Source: Bradyrhizobium sp. LMTR 3
GTDB taxonomy: Bacteria; Pseudomonadota; Alphaproteobacteria; Rhizobiales; Xanthobacteraceae
Reading direction: 5' to 3'
Assembly: GCF_001693485.1 (NCBI RefSeq)
Contig: NZ_MAXC01000012.1
Span: 310,001 to 374,000, forward strand
Length of the DNA: 64,000 nt
Positions 34,630-44,142 of this stretch are shown here, one piece after another (within the stretch, counting starts at the first letter, position 1; each line of letters opens with the position of its first letter). The notes under the pieces were generated by a model, which worked only from the letters and a program-made list of their open reading frames with translations, was not told the origin of the DNA and did no database searches. The position numbers and the translations under genes are program-made.

Positions 34630-36093
34630 ATGGCCAAATCCACCCTCTCCTTCGTCTGCCAGAACTGCGGCGCGGCGTATAATCGCTGGCAGGGCAAGTG
34701 CGATTCCTGCGGCGAGTGGAACACGCTTGCCGAGGAAGACACGACCGGCGCGACCTCGATGCCGGTTTCGGTCCGCTCGCGGCGCAAGGGCCGGACATTT
34801 GCGCTGGAATCGCTGACAGGAAAAAGCAACGACGCCCCTCGCCTGCCCTCCGGCATGACGGAGCTCGATCGCGTCACCGGCGGCGGTTTTGTCCGCGGCT
34901 CGGTGCTGTTGGTCGGCGGCGATCCCGGCATCGGAAAATCGACGTTGCTCACGCAGGCTACCAGCATGCTGGCGCGCGCAGGCCACCGCGCGGTCTATAT
35001 TTCGGGCGAAGAGGCCGTCGCACAGGTGCGGCTGCGCGCCGAGCGGCTGGGTCTGGCGGACGCGCCGGTGCAGCTCGCCGCCGAAACCTCGGTGGAAGAT
35101 ATCGTCTCGACACTGTCGGAAGGTGCGGTGCCGCGGCTGATCGTGATCGATTCGATCCAGACCATGTGGACCGACACGGTGGAGTCGGCGCCGGGAACGG
35201 TGACGCAGGTGCGTGCCTCCGCGCAGGCGCTCATTCGTTTCGCCAAGAAAACCGGCGCTGCGATCATTCTGGTCGGGCACGTCACCAAGGACGGCCAAAT
35301 CGCGGGTCCCCGCGTGGTCGAGCACATGGTCGACGCGGTGCTGTCGTTCGAAGGCGAAGGCTCGCAGCATTTCCGCATTTTGCGCGCGATGAAGAATCGT
35401 TTTGGCCCGACCGATGAAATCGGCGTGTTTGAGATGACGGGGCTCGGCCTTCGCGAGGTCTCCAACCCCTCGGAATTGTTCCTCTCTGAACGCGATCTGG
35501 GCAGCCCGGGAACCGCGGTTTTCGCCGGGATCGAAGGCACCCGCCCGGTGCTGGTGGAATTGCAGGCGTTGGTGGCGCCGACCACGCTCGGCACCCCCCG
35601 GCGGGCCGTGGTGGGCTGGGATCCGAGCCGACTGTCGATGGTGCTGGCGGTGCTGGAGGCCCATTGCGGCGTCAAACTGTCCGGCTACGACGTCTATCTA
35701 AACGTGGCTGGCGGCCTGCGAATCCAGGAGCCCGCGGCCGATCTCGCGGCGGCCGCCGCTCTGGTGTCGTCGTTGGTAAATGCGCCGTTACCGACGGACG
35801 CGGTCTATTTCGGCGAGATTTCGCTCTCGGGCGCGGTCCGGCCGGTGGCGCAGACCTCGGCCCGATTGAAGGAGGCCGCGAAACTGGGCTTTGGCCGCGC
35901 CGTTCTACCCGAATCGGCGCGCGGCGAGGTCGGCGGCGATGGGGGGCTTGCACTGAACAGCATTGGCGGACTAACCAGCCTGGTGGCCGAAATCGCGGCG
36001 CGCGGTAGCCCGAGAGGCGACCGCGACACCGGTCGCGAGGGTGCGGCAGAGAAAAATGCCACACCAGCGCGATTCCGTCGTGAAAACAGCTAA
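34630..36093 (+). CDS. radA: DNA repair protein RadA
   Basis: This 487-residue RecA-like ATPase promotes branch migration in recombination. It has the C4 zinc motif (Cys10, Cys13, Cys24, Cys27), Walker A GGDPGIGKST at 96-105, the RadA-specific KNRFG segment (MKNRFGPTDEIG), and a C-terminal Lon-like domain (GAVRPVAQTSARLKEA). The ATG at 34630 was chosen because the zinc motif normally starts about 10 residues in. It is followed by cvpA and purF, the usual alphaproteobacterial neighbours. Confidence 0.96.
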   Translation: MAKSTLSFVCQNCGAAYNRWQGKCDSCGEWNTLAEEDTTGATSMPVSVRSRRKGRTFALESLTGKSNDAPRLPSGMTELDRVTGGGFVRGSVLLVGGDPGIGKSTLLTQATSMLARAGHRAVYISGEEAVAQVRLRAERLGLADAPVQLAAETSVEDIVSTLSEGAVPRLIVIDSIQTMWTDTVESAPGTVTQVRASAQALIRFAKKTGAAIILVGHVTKDGQIAGPRVVEHMVDAVLSFEGEGSQHFRILRAMKNRFGPTDEIGVFEMTGLGLREVSNPSELFLSERDLGSPGTAVFAGIEGTRPVLVELQALVAPTTLGTPRRAVVGWDPSRLSMVLAVLEAHCGVKLSGYDVYLNVAGGLRIQEPAADLAAAAALVSSLVNAPLPTDAVYFGEISLSGAVRPVAQTSARLKEAAKLGFGRAVLPESARGEVGGDGGLALNSIGGLTSLVAEIAARGSPRGDRDTGREGAAEKNATPARFRRENS

Positions 36094-36257
36094 AGCGGCG
36101 TGACGCGACCGCCCCTCGCCGCTATACAACGCGCGCGAAAGGCGGGCGGGATGGCACGATTTCCGGCCTTGCGGGATACGCCGTCTGCCCCTCACTTGGG
36201 GTGACCCTGAGCCGCCGATTCGCTGCCTAAGGACTTACGAGCGGACCTGACCAGCCG

Positions 36258-36887
36258 ATGCCGATAACGATACTCGATCTCGTCCTGCTCGGAGTGATGC
36301 TGATTTCGGGGCTGCTCGCCATGGTGCGCGGCTTCATGCGCGAGATCCTGTCGATCGCGGCCTGGGGCGCGGCGGCGCTGGTGACGCTCTACGCCTTCTC
36401 GAAGCTGCTGCCGACCGCTAAGGCCTATTTCAACAACGATACGGTCGCAGCCGTCGCGGTCGTGGCCGGCACCTTCATCGGCACCCTGATCGTCGTCTCC
36501 GTGATCACGGTGCGGATTTCGGACATGATCCTGGATTCCCGGATCGGCGCACTGGATCGCACGCTCGGCTTCCTGTTCGGGCTCGGCCGCGGGCTGCTGA
36601 TCGTGGTGGTCGCCTTTCTGTTCTTTAGCTGGCTGGTCCCGGACAAGCAGCGGCCGGACTGGATCACCGGTGCAAAATCCCGCGTGGTGCTGCAGGGAAC
36701 CGGGGATTGGTTAATGTCGCTCTTGCCTGATGACCCCGAGAACACCATTTTAAAGAGATTCAAGAAGAATAAACCGGAAGACGATCAAACTGACGCCGAG
36801 CAGGCAGCCCCTGCATCCGGCGATGGCTACAGCAAACCTGCCCGCGACAGTCTTAAAAAGCTGATCGAAAAACCCGCGGGCCGCTAA
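36258..36887 (+). CDS. cvpA: CvpA family membrane protein
   Basis: This 209-residue protein has four membrane helices, starting MPITILDLVLLGVMLISGLL with the signature GFMREILSIAAWGAAAL. A cytoplasmic charged C-terminal tail follows from about residue 160. CvpA is linked to envelope integrity and colicin V export in E. coli. It is 21 bases upstream of purF; this cvpA-purF pairing is conserved across Proteobacteria, including E. coli. Confidence 0.93.
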   Translation: MPITILDLVLLGVMLISGLLAMVRGFMREILSIAAWGAAALVTLYAFSKLLPTAKAYFNNDTVAAVAVVAGTFIGTLIVVSVITVRISDMILDSRIGALDRTLGFLFGLGRGLLIVVVAFLFFSWLVPDKQRPDWITGAKSRVVLQGTGDWLMSLLPDDPENTILKRFKKNKPEDDQTDAEQAAPASGDGYSKPARDSLKKLIEKPAGR

Positions 36888-36908
36888 TTCTGGCCAAATA
36901 GAGAGGCG

Positions 36909-38423
36909 ATGGACGCGATGCAAAACCCTTCCGATCCCGCCGGGCAACTCGATCTAAATCCTGGCATCGAGTTGCAGGACGATCTCGAAGGCGACACGCT
37001 ACGCGAGGAATGCGGCGTGTTCGGCATCTTCGGCCATCCCGAAGCCGCTGCCATCACGGCGCTCGGACTACACGCCCTCCAGCATCGCGGCCAAGAGGCC
37101 GCCGGCATCGTCTCCTTCGACGGCAGCCGTTTCCATTCCGAACGCCGCCTCGGCCTCGTCGGCGATACCTTCTCCCGTCGCGAGGTGATCGAGCGCCTGC
37201 CCGGCATCGTAGCGGTCGGCCATGTCCGCTATTCCACGACCGGCGCGACCATTCTGCGCAACGTGCAGCCGCTGTTCGCCGAGCTCAATGCCGGCGGTTT
37301 CGCGGTCGGCCATAACGGCAATCTCACCAACGGGCTGACGCTGCGCCGCGAGCTGGTGAAGAACGGCGCCATGATGCAGTCGACCACGGACACCGAAGTG
37401 ATCCTGCACCTGGTCGCACAGTCCAAACGCAGCCGCTTTATCGACCGCTTCATCGAGGCGCTGCGCGCCATCGAAGGCGCCTATTCGCTGGTATCGCTGA
37501 CCAACAAGAAGCTGGTCGGCGCACGCGATCCGCTCGGTATCCGTCCGCTGGTGCTTGGTGATCTCGACGGCTGTCCGATCCTGACTTCGGAGACCTGCGC
37601 GCTCGACATGATCGGCGCGAAATATGTGCGCGACGTCGAGCCCGGCGAAATCGTCGTATTCGACGAAGAGGGCGCCCACAGCCACAAGCCGTTTCCGCCG
37701 AAACCGCCGCGGCCCTGCATTTTCGAGTACATCTACTTTTCACGGCCCGATTCGATCGTCGGCGGCCGTTCGGTCTATGAGGTCCGAAAGGCCTTCGGCG
37801 CGCAGCTCGCCCGCGAAAGCCATGTCGAAGTCGACGTCGTGGTGCCGGTGCCGGATTCCGGCGTGCCGGCGGCGGTCGGCTACAGCCAGCATTCCGGCGT
37901 GCCGTTCGAACTCGGCATCATCCGCAACCACTATGTCGGCCGCACCTTCATCCAGCCGACGCAGAGCGTGCGCGAGCTCGGCGTGCGCATGAAGCACTCG
38001 GCCAATCGCGCCGCGATCGAGGGCAAGCGGATCATCCTGATCGACGATTCACTGGTACGCGGCACCACGTCGAAGAAGATCGTGCGCATGATGCGCGATG
38101 CCGGTGCGCGCGAGGTGCATTTCCGGCTCGCTTCGCCGCCGATCCTCTATCCCGACTATTACGGCATCGACCTGCCGGACCGCGGCGGACTGCTCGCAGC
38201 CACCCATTCGCTGGAAGAAATGCGCGATATCATCGGGGCGGACTCGCTGGCGTTCCTGTCGATCGACGGCCTGTACCGCGCTATGGGCGAACCGGGGCGC
38301 GATCCCGCCAATCCGAAATTCTCGGATCACTGCTTCACCGGCGCCTATCCGACGCACCTTACCGACCAGACTCAGGTCGAGCCGCAGCCGCGCCAGCTCT
38401 CGCTCCTGGCAGAGGCGAGCTGA
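36909..38423 (+). CDS. purF: Amidophosphoribosyltransferase
   Basis: This 504-residue enzyme catalyses the first committed step of purine synthesis, forming phosphoribosylamine from PRPP and glutamine. The glutaminase cysteine is Cys35 in REECGVFGI, exposed after removal of a 34-residue propeptide. The PRPP loop is VILIDDSLVRGTTSKK. The domain order and length are normal. It follows cvpA in an operon and precedes a spacer with paired hairpin repeats. Confidence 0.97.
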   Translation: MDAMQNPSDPAGQLDLNPGIELQDDLEGDTLREECGVFGIFGHPEAAAITALGLHALQHRGQEAAGIVSFDGSRFHSERRLGLVGDTFSRREVIERLPGIVAVGHVRYSTTGATILRNVQPLFAELNAGGFAVGHNGNLTNGLTLRRELVKNGAMMQSTTDTEVILHLVAQSKRSRFIDRFIEALRAIEGAYSLVSLTNKKLVGARDPLGIRPLVLGDLDGCPILTSETCALDMIGAKYVRDVEPGEIVVFDEEGAHSHKPFPPKPPRPCIFEYIYFSRPDSIVGGRSVYEVRKAFGAQLARESHVEVDVVVPVPDSGVPAAVGYSQHSGVPFELGIIRNHYVGRTFIQPTQSVRELGVRMKHSANRAAIEGKRIILIDDSLVRGTTSKKIVRMMRDAGAREVHFRLASPPILYPDYYGIDLPDRGGLLAATHSLEEMRDIIGADSLAFLSIDGLYRAMGEPGRDPANPKFSDHCFTGAYPTHLTDQTQVEPQPRQLSLLAEAS

Positions 38424-38440
38424 CAACACCCAACGGTGTC

Positions 38441-38559
38441 GTCCCTGCGATAGCAGGGACCGATAACCACAGGCCTTCGTTTTTCCGGATGCCATCAGTT
38501 ATTGACACCTCCTCACCTCATGAGCGCCGCGGCGTATGGGTCCCTGCTTTCGCAGGGAC
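38441..38559. repeat. Pair of inverted copies of a GTCCCTGC hairpin repeat
   Basis: The hairpin GTCCCTGC-gata-GCAGGGAC lies at 38441-38460 and GTCCCTGC-tttc-GCAGGGAC at 38540-38559. Flanking sequence shows the two copies are in opposite orientation (GTCGTCCCTGC... against ...GCAGGGACGACGAC). I recognise this unit as a common dispersed palindromic repeat of Bradyrhizobium, from memory. It occupies the purF-SDR spacer and could also terminate purF. Confidence 0.8.
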
Positions 38560-38583
38560 GACGACGATGATCGAGCTACTTCA

Positions 38584-39324
38584 ATGACCAAACCCCTCGC
38601 CTCCCGCATTGCGCTCGTGACTGGTGCCTCCCGCGGCATCGGCTATGCCACGGCGCTCGCGCTGGCAAAGGCCGGCGCGCATATCGTCGCCGTCGCGCGT
38701 ACGCAAGGCGGCCTTGAGGAACTCGACGACGAGATCCGCAAAGATGGCGGCAGCGCCACGCTGGTGCCGCTCAACCTCACCGATTTCGACGGCATCGCGC
38801 GGCTCGGCGCGGCGCTGCATGAACGCCGTGGCAAGCTCGACATTCTCGTCGGCAATGCCGGTGTCGCCGGTCCCTCCTCACCGCTCGGGCATATCGAGTT
38901 GAAGCCCTGGAACGACGTGATGGCAGTGAACGTCACCGCGAACTTCCAGCTCATCCGCTGCATGGATCCGCTGCTCAAGGCCTCGGACGCCGGCCGCGCC
39001 GTGTTCGTCACTTCGGGCGCCGCCAGCAAGGCGAACGCCTATCAGGGCCCCTACGCTGCATCGAAGGCGGCGCTGGATACGCTGGTGCGCTCATGGGCCA
39101 ACGAGACCGCAAGCACGAAGCTGCGCGTCAACCTGTTCAGCCCCGGCCCGATCCGCACCCGCATGCGCGCCAGCGTCTTTCCCGGCGAAGACCCGATGAC
39201 GCTGGATACGCCGGAACAGGCCGCGGAATTCATCGTGCCGATGTGCGCGCCGGAATGGACCGAGACCGGCAAGCTCTATGACTACAAGACGCGTACGCTG
39301 ATGAGTTTTCATCCACCGGCTTAG
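38584..39324 (+). CDS. Short-chain dehydrogenase/reductase
   Basis: This 246-residue oxidoreductase has the cofactor motif TGASRGIG at 13-20, the GNAG motif (rather than NNAG) in the middle, and an intact YAASK active site (PYAASKAALDTL). The C-terminal part is slightly unusual for a FabG-like enzyme. Substrate unknown. The gene downstream of purF is often an SDR in Bradyrhizobium. The ATG at 38584 was used because the upstream part of the frame lies in the repeat region. Confidence 0.88.
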   Translation: MTKPLASRIALVTGASRGIGYATALALAKAGAHIVAVARTQGGLEELDDEIRKDGGSATLVPLNLTDFDGIARLGAALHERRGKLDILVGNAGVAGPSSPLGHIELKPWNDVMAVNVTANFQLIRCMDPLLKASDAGRAVFVTSGAASKANAYQGPYAASKAALDTLVRSWANETASTKLRVNLFSPGPIRTRMRASVFPGEDPMTLDTPEQAAEFIVPMCAPEWTETGKLYDYKTRTLMSFHPPA

Positions 39325-39586
39325 CGCCAACGGGCCGGTCCCGCGGCAATTCGCCAACCCCGTGCATTGGGTGAAGCTGGCCAATGTTGGGTTGCTATGT
39401 CTGCGATCGGACCAACAACCATACCTCAGCGAAAGATGGAACTTCGTTAAGGCGGATCCAGAAGTTCAAGCTGACGTCGGACGCGCGACGATAGGTGCAT
39501 TGCCCGCGGTTTCGAGAAGGACTATCGCAGGACCGCTGGCAGGTTCCGAAAAGAGAGCCGGCGAACAACATTTCTGGAGGAATACC

Positions 39587-40813
39587 ATGACGACTAGGAT
39601 TGCGCGGCGCTTCGCCGCTTCCGTGGCGCTTGCCGCACTCGCCCTCGCGACGCCAGCACTGGCCCAGGACAAGACCGTCAAGATCGGCGTGCTGAATGAC
39701 ATGTCGAGCCTCTATGCCGACATTGGCGGCCCGAACTCAGTCGCCGCAGTCAAGATGGCCGTTGAAGATTCCGGCCTGAAGGCCAAGGGCTGGAATATCG
39801 AGGTGGTGAGCGGCGACCATCAGAACAAGCCCGACATCGGCGTGAACATCGCGCGGCAGTGGATCGATGCCGATAAGGTCGACGTCATCGCCGATACGCC
39901 GAACTCCGGCGTCGCGCTCGCGGTGAGCAATCTCGTGAAGGAAAAGAACTCGGTGTTGCTCAATTCGGGCGCGGCCACCGCCGACCTCACCGGCAAGGCC
40001 TGCAATCCCAACACCATCTCCTTCACCTACGACACCTACATGCTCGCCAACGGCACCGGCAAGGCGCTGACCAAGGCCGGCGGCGACACCTGGTTCTTCC
40101 TCACCGCCGATTACGCCTTCGGCCACGCGCTGGAGCGCGACACCGGCAACGTGGTCACCCAGACCGGCGGCAAGGTGCTGGGCGCGGTCAGGCATCCGCT
40201 TAACACTTCGGACTTCTCGTCCTTCCTGCTGCAAGCGCAGTCCTCGAAGGCCAAGGTCATCGGCCTTGCCAATGCCGGCGGCGACACCACCAACTCGATC
40301 AAGCAGGCGGCCGAATTCGGCATCGTCCAGGGCGGCCAGAAACTCGCCGCGCTTCTGCTCTTCATCAACGACGTGCATGCGCTCGGCCTGAAGACGGCGC
40401 AGGGCCTCACCTTCACCGAATCCTTCTACTGGGATCTGAACGACAAGACCCGCGAATGGTCGAAACGCTTCCAGAAGCTCTCGCCGAAGGGCTCGATGCC
40501 TTCGATGACCGTCGCTGGCCTCTATGCGGAGATCCTGCATTACCTGAAGGCGATGGAAGCGCTGGGCGGCAATCCGCATGACGGCGCCAAGGTCGTCGCC
40601 AAGATGAAGGAATTGCCGACCGACGATCCGCTGTTCGGCAAGGGCCCGCTGCGTGCCGACGGCCGCCGTCTCATTCCGGCCTATCTGTTCGAGGTGAAGA
40701 AGCCGGAAGAGTCGAAGGGACCGTGGGATTACTACAAGCAGATCGCCACGATCTCGGCGGAAGACGCCGCCAAGCCACTCGAAGCCAGCGAGTGTCCGCT
40801 GGTGAAGAAATAA
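39587..40813 (+). CDS. Solitary branched-chain-type ABC substrate-binding protein
   Basis: This 408-residue periplasmic binding protein (Peripla_BP_6 type) has a signal peptide (about 1-26, ending ALA-QD). The mature protein begins TVKIGVLNDMSSLYADIGG. It is about 70% identical by eye to the livK-like protein at 56241-57458, but has no permease or ATPase genes nearby. It may supply another ligand to a shared permease. TGGAGG lies just before the ATG at 39587. It is followed by a repeat element and converges on the MFS gene. Confidence 0.92.
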   Translation: MTTRIARRFAASVALAALALATPALAQDKTVKIGVLNDMSSLYADIGGPNSVAAVKMAVEDSGLKAKGWNIEVVSGDHQNKPDIGVNIARQWIDADKVDVIADTPNSGVALAVSNLVKEKNSVLLNSGAATADLTGKACNPNTISFTYDTYMLANGTGKALTKAGGDTWFFLTADYAFGHALERDTGNVVTQTGGKVLGAVRHPLNTSDFSSFLLQAQSSKAKVIGLANAGGDTTNSIKQAAEFGIVQGGQKLAALLLFINDVHALGLKTAQGLTFTESFYWDLNDKTREWSKRFQKLSPKGSMPSMTVAGLYAEILHYLKAMEALGGNPHDGAKVVAKMKELPTDDPLFGKGPLRADGRRLIPAYLFEVKKPEESKGPWDYYKQIATISAEDAAKPLEASECPLVKK

Positions 40814-40916
40814 GAATGTAGGGTGGGTTTAAGAATGTAGGGTGGGTTAGCGAAGCGTAACCCACCTCTTTCACGCAAGCGAGCGGTGGGTTACGCCTTC
40901 GGCTAACCCACCCTAC
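40812..40916. repeat. GTAGGGTGGGTT palindromic repeat element
   Basis: GTAGGGTGGGTTAGC (40837-40851) and its exact complement (40902-40916) enclose GCGTAACCCACC (40855-40866) and GGTGGGTTACGC (40885-40896). The first half is also tandemly duplicated: AAGAATGTAGGGTGGGTT occurs at 40812-40829 and 40831-40848, a 19-base period. The core sequence is a dispersed repeat I have seen in many Bradyrhizobium spacers. It lies between two convergent genes. Confidence 0.85.
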
Positions 40917-40921
40917 CTTTC

Positions 40922-42163
40922 CTACTTTTTCAGCGTCCGCCACGCGATCGCAAGCGCGAACCCCAACAGCGCCGCCGCCAGCAGGAACGGCGCGCCCGGC
41001 AATTTCACCGGCGCCTGGTCGCTGATGAAATAGGCAAAGGTCAGCGTGAACAGGAACGGCCCCGCCATCTGGGCGATGCTGTTGACGCTGTTGGTCGCGC
41101 CCTGCAACTGGCCCTGCTGATCCGGTGCAACGAGCTGCGTCGTCAGCGCCTGGATCGCCGCGCCGGCCACGCCCCACAGCGCCATGACGGGAATGCCGGT
41201 CCAGAACAACGGCCCGGTCGGCGCCACGCCATAGATGAAGAATCCCAGCCCGCCGCAAGCGAGCCCGAGCAACAGCGCCCGGCGCTCGCCGAGGCGCGTG
41301 ACGATCGGCCCGACGCCCGCACCCTGCACCACCATGGCGCACACGCCCACCAGAGCCAGCGTGAGCCCCACCGTTGTCGTGTCCCAGCCATACCGATAGG
41401 TGGCGTAGAGCACGAAGGTGGAAGGCAGCACCACATGCGCGACCTGGCCAAAGAAATTCGCCAGCGACAGGCCCGCGAGAATCCGATTCGAGCGCAACAG
41501 ATGCAATGCCCCGAGCGGACTGGCGCTCTTCCAGTGGAACGGCGCGCGCCGGTCCTGTGGCAGCGACTCGGGGAGGATCAGCCAGCCGTATAGCGCGTTC
41601 GCAAAGCTCAGGCCCGCCGCGACCCAGAACGGCAGACGCGGATCCATGCCGCCGAGCAGGCCGCCGACGGCGGGGCCGAGAATGAATCCGGCGCCAAAGG
41701 CCGCGCCGATCTTGCCGAACACCGCGGCGCGCCGTTCCGGCGGCGTCACATCGGCGATATAGGCAAAGGCCGTGGAGATGCTGGCCGAGGTGATGCCTGA
41801 GATCACCCGCCCGATAAACAGCCAGGTCAGCGACGGCGCCAGCGCCATCAACACGTAATCCAGCGCCAGCCCGAAATTCGATAGCAACACCACCGGCCGC
41901 CGGCCGAAGCGGTCCGAGAGCGCGCCAAGGATCGGCGAGAACAGGAACTGCATCAGCGCCCATGCGGTGCCGAACAGGCCGAAGATCCGCGCCGCCGTCG
42001 CGGTGTCGTTGTCGACAAAACTCTCCACGATCTTGGGCAGGATCGGCAGGATCAGGCCGAGCGCGAGCATGTCGAGCAGGATGGTGACGAAGATGAAGGC
42101 CGCCGCGCCGCTGCGTACCGGCGGCCTATCGTCGGCAGCAGCGGTGGACGCCTGTTCGCTCAT
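40922..42163 (-). CDS. MFS transporter of the TetA type
   Basis: This 413-residue protein has twelve predicted membrane helices and the drug:H+ antiporter-1 signature. The loop motif [12 protein letters not shown] is present between helices 2 and 3, and [28 protein letters not shown] follows. The closest families are tetracycline-type efflux pumps, but chromosomal copies like this often have no resistance role. It overlaps the end of der by 4 bases (ATGA) and is the last gene of that operon. Confidence 0.9.
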   Translation of the reverse strand: MSEQASTAAADDRPPVRSGAAAFIFVTILLDMLALGLILPILPKIVESFVDNDTATAARIFGLFGTAWALMQFLFSPILGALSDRFGRRPVVLLSNFGLALDYVLMALAPSLTWLFIGRVISGITSASISTAFAYIADVTPPERRAAVFGKIGAAFGAGFILGPAVGGLLGGMDPRLPFWVAAGLSFANALYGWLILPESLPQDRRAPFHWKSASPLGALHLLRSNRILAGLSLANFFGQVAHVVLPSTFVLYATYRYGWDTTTVGLTLALVGVCAMVVQGAGVGPIVTRLGERRALLLGLACGGLGFFIYGVAPTGPLFWTGIPVMALWGVAGAAIQALTTQLVAPDQQGQLQGATNSVNSIAQMAGPFLFTLTFAYFISDQAPVKLPGAPFLLAAALLGFALAIAWRTLKK

Positions 42164-43542
42164 GAGGGCCGCTTGCGCTTGTGCGCGAACGGATTGGCCT
42201 TTTCGCGCAGCGTGATTCGGATCGGCGTGCCCGGCAGGTCAAAGGCCTCGCGCAGGCTGTTGGTGAGATAGCGCAAGTAGGATTGCGGCACGGCGTCCGC
42301 ACGCGAGCAGAACAGCACGAAGCTCGGCGGGCGTCCCTTGGTCTGCGTGATGTAGTTCAGCTTCAGCCGGCGGCCCGACACTGCGGGCGGCGGGTTGGCA
42401 TCGACTGCCTGCTCGAACCAGCGATTGAGCGCGGCCGTGGGCACGCGCTTGTTCCAGACTGCGTAGGCATCCTGGATTGCGGTCATCAGGCGATCGATGC
42501 CCTCGCCCAGCAAGCCGGACACGGCGACGATGGGGACACCTTTCACCTGCGGCAACCAGTGATCGGCATCGCTGCGTAGCGCCGAAATCAGATGCGGCTT
42601 GCGCTCCATCAAATCCCATTTGTTGACCGCCAGCACGATCGCCCGCCCCTCGCGCTCGATCAGATCGGCGATGCGCAAATCCTGTTCCTCGAACCGGTTC
42701 TGCGCATCCATCATCATCACGACGACTTCGGCAAAGCGCACGGCGCGCAGCGCATCCGCCACCGACAATTTTTCCAGCTTCTCCTCGATCCGCGAGCGCC
42801 GCCTTAAGCCCGCGGTATCGAACACGCGAAAGTCGCGCCCCTGCCAGGTGATCTCCACCGAAATGGAATCGCGCGTGGTGCCCGCCTCGGCGCTGGTTAA
42901 CAGCCGCTCCTCGCCGAGCAGATGATTGATCAGCGTCGACTTGCCGGCATTGGGACGGCCGACGATGGCGACGCGGATCGGACGCTGGGCGAGATCCTCG
43001 TCCGATACGATATCGTCGTCGTCGAACTCTTCCCGCTCTTCAGCCGGCTCCGGCATCAGTGCGGCGAGCGCGTCGTAGAGATCGCTCAAGCCCTCGCCAT
43101 GCTCGGCCGAAATCTGCACGGGATCGCCGAGCCCCAGCGCGTAGGATTCCATCGCGCCGATTTCGCCGTGCTTGCCCTCGCTCTTGTTGGCGACCAGCAC
43201 CACCGGCTTGTTGGCGCGGCGCGCGAAATCGGCAAAAGCGCGATCGTTCGGCGTCAGGCCCGCACGGGCGTCGATCACGAACATCAGCGCATCGGCCAGG
43301 CCGATCGCGGCTTCGGTCTGCTCCTGCATTCGTGCCGTGAGCGAGCCCTTGGCGCCCTCGTCGAGGCCGGCGGTATCGATCACGGTGAATTCGAGATCGC
43401 CGAGACGCGCGCTTCCCTCGCGGCGATCGCGGGTGACGCCGGGCTCGTCGTCCACCAGCGCGAGCTTCTGCCCGACCAGCCGGTTGAACAGCGTCGACTT
43501 GCCGACGTTGGGTCGGCCGATGATGGCGATCGTAAAGGACAT
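42160..43542 (-). CDS. der: Ribosome biogenesis GTPase Der
   Basis: This 460-residue GTPase has two tandem G domains, which is diagnostic of Der/EngA. The first P-loop GRPNVGKST is at 8-16 and the second GRPNAGKST is at about 195. A KH-like C-terminal domain ends in a basic tail ([13 protein letters not shown]). It acts in 50S subunit assembly. The gene lies between a short lipoprotein gene and the MFS gene, all on the minus strand. Confidence 0.97.
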   Translation of the reverse strand: MSFTIAIIGRPNVGKSTLFNRLVGQKLALVDDEPGVTRDRREGSARLGDLEFTVIDTAGLDEGAKGSLTARMQEQTEAAIGLADALMFVIDARAGLTPNDRAFADFARRANKPVVLVANKSEGKHGEIGAMESYALGLGDPVQISAEHGEGLSDLYDALAALMPEPAEEREEFDDDDIVSDEDLAQRPIRVAIVGRPNAGKSTLINHLLGEERLLTSAEAGTTRDSISVEITWQGRDFRVFDTAGLRRRSRIEEKLEKLSVADALRAVRFAEVVVMMMDAQNRFEEQDLRIADLIEREGRAIVLAVNKWDLMERKPHLISALRSDADHWLPQVKGVPIVAVSGLLGEGIDRLMTAIQDAYAVWNKRVPTAALNRWFEQAVDANPPPAVSGRRLKLNYITQTKGRPPSFVLFCSRADAVPQSYLRYLTNSLREAFDLPGTPIRITLREKANPFAHKRKRPS

Positions 43543-43597
43543 AAATGATCCAAACGCCCGTTTCTGAAGGGCGTGTCAATCGAACGAAAACAACAAA

Positions 43598-44113
43598 TCA
43601 GCGCGAGAAACTGCCGCTTGGCATCGGAGCCGGGAAAGCCGATTGTTGTGAGGATTGCACGGGCGCGGCCGATTGATCGGGCGGTGGAGCCGTGGTGCGC
43701 TTGCGCACGATCCTGGCCGGCTTGGGCGCCGGCGGCGCAGCGGCGGTGCTGCCCTCTTCCTCGGGCGCGGCGTCGGCGTCCGCAGCGGCGGGTGCGGCAG
43801 CCTGCTTGCCCTTGGATTTCGCGCCACGCTTCGATTTCGGTTCTTCCGGCGGAGGAGCCGCAGCGGCAGCCTGCGCGTTCGGGTCATCAACCTGTTGGTT
43901 GGCGCCTCTGTAGAGATCCTTCGGCACGCCCTGCTCAAGGCCCGGCACACCGTCGGGGAACACCGGTTTGCGCTCACCGGGCAGCTTCTTCTTGGTATCG
44001 AGGAAGTCGAGCAGATCGGACGGATCGAAATTGCCCATGCTGCCACAGCCTGCCAGCGCGCCTGAAAGGGCGATAAGGACGGCGGTTGCGATCAAACGTT
44101 GCGGGCGGCGCAT
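43598..44113 (-). CDS. Short lipoprotein in the BamB position
   Basis: This 171-residue protein has a lipoprotein signal peptide with lipobox LAGC (Cys23). A short conserved part follows, containing KKLPGERKPVFPDGVPGLE. The rest is a Pro/Ala/Lys-rich disordered tail. In many Proteobacteria the gene between yfgM and der is bamB, a beta-propeller lipoprotein of the outer-membrane assembly machine; this one has no propeller. The LPGER segment recalls the start of alphaproteobacterial BamB proteins. It may be a reduced relative or a replacement. Confidence 0.8.
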   Translation of the reverse strand: MRRPQRLIATAVLIALSGALAGCGSMGNFDPSDLLDFLDTKKKLPGERKPVFPDGVPGLEQGVPKDLYRGANQQVDDPNAQAAAAAPPPEEPKSKRGAKSKGKQAAAPAAADADAAPEEEGSTAAAPPAPKPARIVRKRTTAPPPDQSAAPVQSSQQSAFPAPMPSGSFSR

Positions 44114-44142
44114 AGTGGGTTTCCCAACTCGTTTTGCTGGCG

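Noticed and set aside
33061..35664. An 867-codon minus-strand frame
   Set aside because: It lies opposite the cyclase and radA genes, is rich in Arg/His/Gly, and has no domain; typical antisense shadow in GC-rich DNA.
36094..36123. AGCGGCG...CGCCGCT inverted repeat after radA
   Set aside because: The 16-base loop and lack of a U-tract make it a poor terminator; likely chance.
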